From Linanthus parryae (lineage: Eukaryota > Streptophyta > Magnoliopsida > Ericales > Polemoniaceae): a stretch of DNA of 64,000 bases. Of the stretch, positions 22,989 through 32,494 are shown piece after piece. The notes under the pieces were generated by a model. The model was not told the DNA's origin. It made no database searches and saw only the letters and a program-made list of their open reading frames with translations. The position numbers and the translations under genes are program-made. Each line of letters starts with the position of its first letter. Positions within the stretch are counted from its first letter, which is position 1. The DNA is taken from contig JALGPY010000012.1 in NCBI GenBank assembly GCA_023055425.1, forward strand, positions 11,405,922 through 11,469,921. Reading direction: 5' to 3'.

Positions 22989-25900
22989 ATGGCAAAGACA
23001 AAAGGAACCAAACCCATTAAGGAGGTCGAAGATATACCTGATCTTCCGCGGGCCTTATGGCGAAAAGCCCCCTATCTGGGTGGCAAAGACTTCTACCATG
23101 CTAGGGTTAAGGCGAAGAAACTGCCAATCCCTGTCCCTGGCAAAGGATTGCAAACGTTAACCCCTCCAGTTAACTCGGCCCTGCTCAAATTGATCAATTC
23201 TGAAGATGTGGTTCGATTGTGAGTCGAAAATGGGTATTTCCCGTGTACTGCGATTTCTACTCAATTTGTTCAGAAATTGGACTTCATGGATGAGTGGATT
23301 GACCATGTATTGACTCATCACGCCATGACTCTAAACGATGCTGGCGTATACTTCGCAGTTCGTGATATGAAGGGTGCTGCCGTGAAGCTGGGCCAGTCCA
23401 TGCTTCTAAACCTTCTTTCTCGTTACTCGCCTGCGACTCACACATTCCATTTTGTTGAGTTCGAGGCTGCTCCCACGCTCGAAGATGTCCACATGCTGTA
23501 TGATCTGTCTCCCGTGGGCGAAGTGGATCCTTTGAGTCCCTTGAGAACGGACGCGGAGATTGCTTTGTACAAGCAGATGGAGGAATGCTTGTCAGAAGTG
23601 AAGAAAATTTCCACACGGTGGACCACTACAGAAGTCCTTCCTGAATGGCAGTTGGTTGACACATCTGCGAAGAACACTTGGAACAAGTGGGTGCAATATT
23701 TTTTCGTGATTATGCGAACAGCAATATCACCAAGAAGCTTCTGAGCCAAAACCCGAAGGCTAAGAACTATGTGAATGGCAAGGGTTATCACTTGACCCTA
23801 TGCGCCTTCCTCTGTGCCTGGTTGTCGAGGTACTTAATCGATGGCCACCCGCATGATGGGGTCTTCTATCATGTTCTGCCTCTTGCTGTGAAATTGGCCC
23901 ACGGTCAGAAAGTCGTACTTGGACCCTTAGTCTTGGGCACGCTGTACTACAGGTTGGATCAGCTGGTCGTGGCAATGAAGGAATCGCGTGGTCGCCTCGA
24001 CGTACTGACTTATATTAACATTGCTTTCTTGACGATGTGGGTCTTCGAGCGATGGCCCTCTTATGCCTCAGTCGCTTCTAAGCCCAGCAAATAGTGTCCC
24101 CCAGGTGCAGAGGTGGAGCGTAATAGCGGCAGGGCTGCGAGGTGGTTCGGAACTAACTTTCCCAAGTGCGTTTGGAGCCTGATATGCGACAATCAGGAAG
24201 AGTTTATAGCCAGGCCTTATGCCATGCGCGTTGAGAATGTGCGATGGTTCCCAAAACTGTATCCCTCCAAGGCTGTTGCTTTTTCAGAAGAGCTCCTTTT
24301 CGAGGGCGGGGAGCATTTCCACGAGCGCTATCGCGAATTCTTTTGCTGGTGCCTGAGAGGTTCTCTTCCTGCTCTCGTAGAGCATGTTTGTGAACTCGCA
24401 CCTAGGTACGAGAGGATTACCGTGGATGTCGACCCCACTCGCGTTTCTCCCCAATTCGGCTTCAATGAAGTGGCACCATCAATCTGGCCGCAGTCTATCA
24501 TCAGAAGCTGCTACAAGCAGTTATTGTCTAGGGAGTGTAAAAAAATCTTGATGAGCAATCTTCCCTTCGAGCAACCTCCAGGTAACCGCGAAGGTGGCTA
24601 TTCCAGAAACTGGATCGCTTACTGGAACGCCCAGCAGACAAGGTTTGAGACACAGTCGGTCCCTCAGCCAAGCAGAGCTCCTGTGATCAAAAGGAATTCC
24701 TTCCCTTTTCGTCCCAACTGCACCCTGGACGAGTCTGAATATGGCTGCTATTTGTTGCTGGATCGCGAGAATCACCTGTGTCCCTCCATCATTCTTGATG
24801 AAAAGATAGCCGCAGTTAGGAGAGGCGATTCACATGTCATCAGATACAGCGAAACTTTCACTAATGTAAGCAATTTCTCTTGCATGTGTTAAGTTTCCTT
24901 ATTCCATTGTCAAAAGCTTCATTCTTTACTTTTTTGCTACAGTGCCATGTGAGGAGGTTTGCATCTGGTGACCATTCCAAATCGCTGGTCACTACCATTG
25001 TTACTGCGAGAAGGCAAGGACAACCAGTTCGGCTGGCATCGAAGATGGATCCCGCGGTTGAGACCAAAATTCGCGAGATCAGGAATGCGTTTGCTGATTC
25101 GCTAATAGACAATACTCCAGCCTTGTCTCCCCCCAGGAATGATCCATCTCCTCCAGCGACTGCCGCTCCGAGAGCGAAAAAGGCCCAGACAAAGAGGGAT
25201 CACAATCTCTTCCCCTAGGAGCGCTCCAACTTCCACTCCAGTGAGATCCCTTACTGCCAGGGATAAAGGTAAAGGTCGCACGACCAGTAAAGCGCGGAAG
25301 GAGCTCGCAGTGGAGACCTTTGTTCCGTTTGGCCAGGAGGAAGAAGAGGAGAGAAGAGAGACAAGAGAAGAAGATGAAGAAGAGGAAATAATTGAAGATG
25401 TCAGAGACAGAGAGAGAGACGAGATACAAGAGGAAGAATCAGGAGGTATCTCAATCGTACTTCTCTTCTCATTATCTTAACTCTTCGCAATCTTCTTTGA
25501 ACGAATTGTCTCTTCGCAGATGATGACAATGAGACAATCAGTGGCCTTTTGGCCAAGAAGCAGAAGAGGGGTTCTCATTCTGGTGTTTCCAACGAAACCA
25601 TAAGCGAGGACATTCTTGCCGAGTCCAGGAGAACAGCTGCGGAGGCTGCTGAAAGAAGAAGAAAGCGAGAAGAAGAGGAGCCCGAACGCGTGAAGCAAAG
25701 GAGCCTAGAAGAACAACACGTCGACGACCTAGTGCGTCCCACTGATGAGGAAGATGTGCTTCAAGAAGATGTCGCTCCTCAAGTTGACGAGGAGGATGCA
25801 TCTCCAGAAGAAGATGCGGCAGCTCTAGAGCAAGCCCAAGCAGATTTTGAAGAAATTGCAGGCGGTAATGAAGGTGAGATCTTTAATCTCGCAGTAACTT

Positions 25901-28825
25901 ACCTAGATGTTATTGTCGGTGCGCTAAAGCACGGTGTGTCAAAAGCTGACATTCGCCGCTGGCTAGTAGGCAAGTGCGGTGAACCTTCAGGTAATCATTT
26001 TAGCAACATGTGTGAACTAGGCTTAGCAACTCAAAACATAATCATGACTGGTTTCTTCGCGCCCCAGGTCACGCTCACCTTAAAGACATGCTTAATGAAG
26101 ATACATTAATAGGGCAAGGTTACACGTCCTTAGCATATGACGAGGATGCTGCGATCCCACCTTCGCGTGGAGGTGCTCGATCTTAGCTTACCAAAGATAA
26201 TAAAATATTATGCAATACAAGTTACCTCACATCATCGTATTTTGTATTGCAGACAATGCTGATGAAGCTGTGTTGGAACAAATGAGTCAACCTTCTGCAT
26301 CCTATGTCCCGGTGCCGAGTTCTCACACTGAGAAGCCCATCGCAGCTGCTGAATATGCAGGAGAGCCCTTCGAGGACGTCATTGAACTTTCTGATGATGC
26401 CGAAGCTGACACCGTGTTGATGGAGGAGGATGCCCATGCTGGTGCTGAGGAAACAGGAACGAAAGCTTCTGACGCTATCGCACCTGGAGGTATCCCTCAT
26501 CAAGCTGCAACTTCTGCTGCTGCCATGCCTTCGGCAATGACTGAGCCTGCGGCACCTCTTCCTGCATGGATCCCGAGGTCGAGACCAGGATTCGCGAGGT
26601 CATGAATGCTTTTGCTGATTCGCTGATAGACAATACCCCAGCCTTGTCTCCCCCTAGAGATGATCCATCTCCTCCAGCGATTGCTGCGCCAAGAGCGAAG
26701 AGGCCCAGGCAAAGAGGAATTACAATTTCTTCCCCTAGAAGCGCTCCAACTTCCCCTCCTGCAAGGTCCCTTTCTGCCAGGGATAAAGGTAAAGGTCGTA
26801 TGACCGGTAAAGCGCGGAAGAAGCTCGCGGTGGAGACCTTCGTTCCGTTCGACCAGGAGGAAGAAGAGGAGAGGCGGGAGCCAAGAGAGGGCGATGAAGA
26901 AGAGGAAATAATTGAAAATGTCAGAGTCGGAGAGGAAGATGCGATACATGAGGAAGAGTCAGGAGGTATCTCGATCGTACTTCTCTTCTCATTATCTTAA
27001 CTTTTTTTTTGCAATCTGGTTTGAACAAATTGTTTCTTCGCAGATGATGATGATGAGACCATCAGTGGCATTTTGGCCAAGAGGCAAAAGAGAGGTGCTC
27101 ATTCTGGTGTTTCTGATGAAACCATAAGCGAGGACATTCTCCCCGAGTCCAGGAGAACAGTTGCGGAAGCTGCTGAAAGGAGAAGAAAGCGAGAAGAGGA
27201 GGAGCTCGAGCGTGTGAAGCAGAGGAGCCTAGAAGAACAACACGTCGACGACCTAGTGCGTCCAGCTGATGAGGAAGATGTGCTTCCTGAAGAGGTGGCT
27301 CCTCGAGCGGAAGAGGAGGATGTGGCTCCAGAAGAAGATGCGGCAGCCTTAGAGCAAGCCCAAGCAGATTTTGAAGAAATCGCAGGCGGCAATGAAGGTG
27401 AGATTTTTAATCTCGCAGTAACTTATCGAGATGTTATTGTTCGTGCGTTAAAGAACAGTGTGTCAAAAGCTGACATTCGCCGTTGGCTAGTAGGCAAGTG
27501 CGGTGAACCCTCAGGTAATCATTTGGACAATATGCGTGAACTAGGCTTAGCAATCCAAACATAATCATGACTGGTTTCTTCGCACCCCAGGTCATGCTCA
27601 TCTTAAAGACATGCTTAAAGAAGACACATTAATAGGGCAAGGTTCCACGTCCTTAGTGTATGACGAGGATACTGCAATCCCACCTTCGCGTGGAGGTGCT
27701 TGCTCTTAGCTTATCAAAGATAATAAAATAATATACGATACAAGTTACCTCACACCATCGCCTTCTGGTTCGCAGGCAATGCTGATGAACCGGTGTTGGA
27801 GCAAAGGAGTCAACCTTCTGCGTCCTATGTCCCGGTGCCGAGTTCTCATACCGAGAAGCCCGTCGCAGCTGCTGAATATGCAGGAGAGCCCCTCGAGGAC
27901 GTCATCGAACTTTATGATGATGCCGAGGCTGACTCTGTGTTAATGGAGGAAGATGCCCATGCTGGTGCTGAGGAAATAGGAACGAACGCTGCTGATGCTA
28001 TCGCACCTGAAGGTATCCCTCATCAAGCTGCAACTTCTGCTACCGCCATGCCTCCGGCAATGAACGAGCCTGCGGCACCTCTTCCCGCTTGGAAATTTTG
28101 GGGTTCGCAGGTCGGGGCTGCAATCGCACCTGGTGCGGCTTATACTCTTCCCCCCAACTATGAGGAGTTAGAGCTCACAGCTGATAGAAGGGCAATGGAG
28201 CGAGGACAGTCTTCAACTGCCCCAGCAATGCGCATTCCTTCTCTGCGCGAGATCCTTGAAGGCACTGGTATGTCGTGATTTGCTGTTCGCGTCTTGCATT
28301 CTATACTTGCGAGTTTTGACAGTCTAACTTGGCTTTGAAATTGCTTTAGGGTTGAAGCAAGCTGACGTGGACTGGCTAGTTCGGATGCGCCTCCCCTACC
28401 CCCAATCATTTGCGAGGTCTCTGGAGATAGGGCCCTTCGACAAGAGGCTGTTTCTGACTGAAGCCATCTGGATTTTGGAGCAGCTGTCACCGGCTACTCC
28501 TGCGACCATTTCTCCTCAGAGCGCGGAATTGCTTTTTGGCATGTGCCAAAACCTTCTTGCCAAAGTTCAAGGCAAGCTGGGCTTTGGATTTCTTGTCAAA
28601 AGAGTCACCCTGATTCGCGCGGCCGTGACTTTAAAACGCGGCTACCAAAACCTCGCAGCTGGGAAGCAGAAGGTAGAGCAGCAAAGACAAAAGGTTGAAG
28701 AGGCTATGAAGCTCTTTCATGAGATGAACGCCAAATGCGAGCAATTGAAGCAAGAAGTGGAGCAAGTGGAAAATCTGAGCCGTCAGTTTACTCCTAATGA
28801 CTCCTTGATCAAGGGCTTGTTTTGA
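22989..28825 (+). pseudogene. Antisense multi-exon plant-mobile-domain gene inside the Tat-like element
   Basis: Exon 1 (22989-24865) encodes a plant mobile domain (aminotransferase-like). Its motifs are RYSPATHTFHFVEFEAAPTL, LEDVHMLYDLSPVGEVDPLS, LCAFLCAWLSRYLIDG, LPLAVKLAHGQKVVLGPLVL and GRLDVLTYINIAFLTMWVFE. Further exons fit GT/AG signals: 24943-25445, 25520-25873, 26068-26172, 26253-26965, 27044-27397, 27591-27695, 27776-28267 and 28350-28825. Exons 2-5 are repeated as exons 6-9. The middle is acidic (EEEE/RRRKREEEE) and the C-terminus is a coiled coil (KQKVEQQRQKVEEAMKLFHE) ending in TGA. A 5' UTR intron is suggested by TTGCTTTTCCGCAG before the ATG. Damage: TGA at 23220, a one-base loss in the T-run near 23697, TAG at 24092, and a shift near 25190. 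Plant mobile domain proteins occur in host MAIL1/MAIN-type genes and as extra genes of transposons. Its role in the element is unknown. Confidence 0.82.
25045..28091 (+). repeat. Tandem duplication of a ~1.52 kb exon block
   Basis: Unit 1 (25045-26565) and unit 2 (26566-28091) align along their whole length, introns included. Both begin TGGATCCCG(C/A)GG and share the encoded phrases NAFADSLIDNTPALSPPR, DETISEDIL, EQAQADFEEIAGGNEG and SQPSASYVPVPSSHTEKP. The junction lies inside an exon, so the duplication extends the reading frame rather than breaking splicing. Scattered substitutions show it is not very recent. Confidence 0.92.
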
Positions 28826-30344
28826 AAAGTAGCAAGTAAGTAGCTAAAACATTACTGTAATGTTGCTAGGGTTTCTCCTCCCTTTTTTTCAAAAAGAATT
28901 AAAATGCCTGTTTTGCCCTTCCCGGGATTTGCTCGAATATCTCTGTGCATATCAATTTATGACGTCAGCAATTGATATTCTGCCTTGATTTTCGCGCTAA
29001 TTGCTCATTAGATAAGCACGCTTTCCTTGGGAAGTTTATCCGTATCATGACCATCCGTCATTAATTAGGATACGCAACCGAATCGTCGTAGCCTTTAGTA
29101 GGGTAATTGATTGTTACCTCTTTTCAAGGCGTAAGTGATTGATCCTTACCCTCTTTTCAAGTTCTGCTGACTCATCTTGGTAACTGAAGAGTCTCCACAA
29201 GGTCTATATAAACCCTACCTTTTGCTATTTGGGTTCTTCATCCCACAATGTGGCTTGCCGTGAGTCCTTACGACTGCTGGCTTCAACGTTTATTTTTCGT
29301 TGATTCATGGCAACTTCAAGTTGTGAAACCTGAGTTTGTGCTTTGTGCCATAGAAATAGCTTCCAAGATCTGCTTCACAAAGCGTATTGATCTTTATAAT
29401 TATCATAAAGAAGATGCAGAGAATACCCCATGTTTGTTCGAAGAATTTTCTTCTTCTATTATGCTTGCAGGTCATGTTTCCGGCCGCCTTCCAACGAGGT
29501 GCAGCGCAGTACTGACCTTGCTACCGACTCGTAATGAACGGCAGATTTCTCCTCCATCATGCCCGGAGGTTGATCATTCGCCACCACGTTCGTGAGCTCA
29601 GGGTGGCGAGCCATTGCGCTCGTCTCTGTGGACAAGGAGCCCATTGCCCGAGGAGTGACTGCTTCCCTGTCTTGTACCGCCGCATACGCCGGAACAGGTG
29701 GTTCCTCAGGAACGTCTCTTGGGTGTAAGACCAAAGAATGGCCTTGTCAGATCCTAGGATCTTGAACATAGCGTCGCATAGGTCTTGTAGACATGGCGGG
29801 CTGCGGGCTGTTCTTCTCGCAGGAACACCCTACTTGCTACAGATCTTTGGTCGCAGATCTTTGTATCGCATAGCTTCTGCTAGGACCGTTAGGTCGATCC
29901 TTTTCCAGTTAGGATTCCCGCGATGTGTAACTTCTGCTTGTAAGTTACTATTTAGATGCATTCTAAGCCATGTTGGCTGCGTAGCTAGCTTGATCTGAGC
30001 TTTTCGCTTGTAAGCTGTTATCTAGATAGATAAATTGTAAGTCATTTTTGACTCATAATGATAAATCGCTTTGTATGATTTGCTGCCTTGTTACAACAAA
30101 TTACAATTTCGCATGCGTATTGGCAAATTACGATTTCGCCTTCCGTAGTGCTGTATACACACTTTGCATTGTTGCTATGATTTTCTATCTGTCGAATAGA
30201 TTCGCAGATTTGATTTTAGATCGTTCGAGATCGTATTTGCGTAGCTTTGCTACCTTGGCAGATAGGCTTGCGATTCACTTTAGATTCAAGTGCAGGTGCT
30301 ATCTCAGCAGATAGACTTTTGTAGGGCACTTTAAGATCATTTTT
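28826..30344. other. Non-coding part of the Tat-like element
   Basis: This lies between the antisense gene's stop and the tandem repeats. Small frames on both strands show no family motif I recognise. The 30170-30344 part contains diverged precursors of the neighbouring repeat (TTGGCAGATAG, CTCAGCAGATAG). Confidence 0.6.
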
Positions 30345-30747
30345 CATAACTCTGCTATCATGGCAGATAGACTCAAAAGATCATTTTGAGATCGCATCGT
30401 GTAGTGCTGCTATCATGGCAGATAGGCTTAAAAGATCACTTAAGATCGTATTCGCATAGGCTGCTATCGTGGCAGATAGGCTTAAAAGATCACTTAAGAT
30501 CGTATTCGCATGGGCTGCTATCGTGGCAGATAGGCTTAAAAGATCACTTAAGATCGTATTCGCATGGGCTGCTATCGTGGCTTAAAAGATCAGTTAAGAT
30601 CGTATTCGCATGGGCTGCTATCGTGGAAGATAGGCTTAAAAGATCAGTTAAGATCGTATTCGCATGGGCTGCTATTGTGGCAGATAGGCTTAAAAGATCA
30701 GTTAAGATCGTATTCGCATGGGCTGCTATCATGACAGATAGGCTTTC
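30345..30747. repeat. Minisatellite of ~54 bp units (about eight)
   Basis: The unit reads GATAGGCTTAAAAGATCA(C/G)TTAAGATCGTATTCGCATGGGCTGCTATCGTGGCA with minor changes. One unit is shortened by nine bases near 30580. It lies 3' of integrase in the retroelement. Since 54 is a multiple of three, it produces long artificial frames on both strands. Confidence 0.93.
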
Positions 30748-30801
30748 GCTAATAGAAATAATGAAATAAACAGAGCAATAAAGACAGCTGAAAGCATAGA
30801 G

Positions 30802-30883
30802 TTCTTCTCATTTGGGAGAAGTCTTTTATTTAAAACTCTCATATGGGAGAGGTGAGATTACAATTCTCTCATATGGGAGAGAA
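30802..30883. repeat. Three short inverted-repeat blocks after integrase
   Basis: TTCTTCTCATTTGGGAGAAG, CTCTCATATGGGAGAG and TCTCTCATATGGGAGAGA occur within ~80 bp. Each can fold on itself. They sit between the integrase stop and the minisatellite of the Tat-like element. Confidence 0.75.
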
Positions 30884-30951
30884 GATGTGCGAGTTATAGC
30901 AATACAAAGCATGAAGCAGACGTTGTAATCTAACGCATGTAAGGAGAGAAG

Positions 30952-31550
30952 TTAAGGATAATACTTCTTAATCCAGCGCATGTTGACTGAGCTTGGGGTT
31001 GAGGTCGTTCCATGTAACCTCCGTATGTTGCAGTAGCCACTGTCAAAGACTTCTGTGACATCAAAGGTTCCTTCCCAATTGGCTGCGAATTTTGGGTGAG
31101 CTGCCTCTCGCATGCAATGGTCAGACGCGCGCAAGACCAAATCTCCAACTGCGAAATCTCGACGTTGGACTGTTTTGTTGTACGCACGAGTGATCCTTTC
31201 TTGGTATCGTTTGTTAGTCCTTTTAGCCTGCTCCCGCTTCTCTTCTAGCAGGACTAAATCATGATCGCGTTGGCTATCGTATAATGCATGAAAAACCAAC
31301 CTCGCAGAGTTAATCTTTACTTCCGCAGGTACCACAGCTTCAGCTCCATAGCATAAAAGAAATGGCGAGGCCCCTTTGGGTGTCCTTGGAGAAGTTCGAT
31401 AAGCCCACAGGGCTATGTTCAAAGAATCAGCCCACTTCTTGTGGTCATCTGCGACCATTTTGCTCAAAATTCTCAATAACGTCTTGTTGTTTGCTTCTGC
31501 TTTCCCATTCCCCTTCGGGTAGTATGGAGTGGAGCATATCTGCCTGATGT
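30952..31550 (-). pseudogene. Tat-like integrase, C-terminal part
   Basis: It is continuous in phase with the core beyond the TAG at 31555-31557. It contains CSTPYYPKGNGKAEANNKTL (catalytic Glu region), WADSLNIALWAYRTSPRTPK and LLCYGAEAVVPAEV. FAVGDLVLRASDH follows, then a C-terminal segment ending SVNMRWIKKYYP. This is typical of Tat/Athila integrases, and no chromodomain is seen. Confidence 0.9.
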
Positions 31551-32466
31551 TGTACTATGCTAGCTTTGCAGCCACCTGGCGATTGACAAAAGGAGTGCCA
31601 TTATCCGAAAGGATGGTGTTTGGAATTCCGAACCTGCATATGATGCTTTCTTGGATGAAATGGACCACGGCTAGTGCATTTGCTGTCTTCAGTGGTATTG
31701 CTTCTACCCACTTGGTGAACAACTCAGTCGCGGTGAGAATAAAATGATTCTCGTGCGAGGTCGGTCGAATGGGACCGATGAAATCCAGGGCCCATGTGTG
31801 AAACGACCATGGTGTTCCCAATGCGTGTAGATCTACGGTAGGAGCGTGCACTAGATTACCCTTGAATTGACACTCCTGGCAGCGTCTTACTTTGGTGCGG
31901 CAATTAGCCTCCATAGTGGGCCAGAAATATCCAATTGAGAGGAGTTGTCTGCATAATTTCGCACCTCCCTGATGTTCCACCTGATGAGAAAGGTCCATCA
32001 CTTCTTGTGCTTCCCTGCTGTCTAGACATCGCAGCAAGTTACCTTCGTGGCCCCTTCGCCAAAGCAGATTTTCTTGCACCACATATCGGACTGCTTTTCT
32101 CTTTAGTTTCTCGGCTTCTTTTCTCGACTCGGGTACAATACCCTGGGTGAGAAAATCGAAGAGTGGTTTCCTCCAATCCGCATCATCGTCGGTCTGAGCA
32201 ATGAGTAAAGAGTCCTTGATCAGTGCGCAACTCTCGCACTTTCCTTGAATCAATGCTGCGGCCGCTGACATGTCCGGCCAATGAATGCCATACCTCTGGG
32301 CTTTCCGACAGATTGACACCTCACTTTCCCCGCAAGCATGTTGGTGAATCTTTTCTAACAGCAGTTGTCCCTCTTGCTCGAAGACGCATCGCATGAGTAT
32401 TCCGCCAGGGCCCTTCTGTCTCCGAAACCTGCTCAATTTGGTTGATTTGCTCAGGGATATCCCCAT
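31476..32466 (-). pseudogene. Tat-like integrase, zinc domain and catalytic core
   Basis: The frame carries the H-H-C-C zinc domain (LSHQVEHQGGAKLCRQLL, then CRTKVRRCQECQ). The catalytic core follows with WALDFIGPI (first Asp) and TILSDNGTPFVN (second Asp). The C-terminal third lies in phase after a TAG at 31555-31557 (region 30952-31550), so a single nonsense codon splits the enzyme. The first ~60 residues resemble the end of an RNase H/spacer region, marking where the missing RT-RNase H would have joined. Confidence 0.88.
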
Positions 32467-32494
32467 GCCCGCGTGGGGACACCCCCACGCACCT

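Noticed and set aside
29248..29769. Overlapping small frames on both strands in the Tat-like element
   Set aside because: No motif, no splice support, and no similarity to the element's other proteins that I can see.
30345..30747. CRISPR-like regular repeats
   Set aside because: Units are contiguous with no unique spacers, in a plant retroelement; it is a minisatellite.
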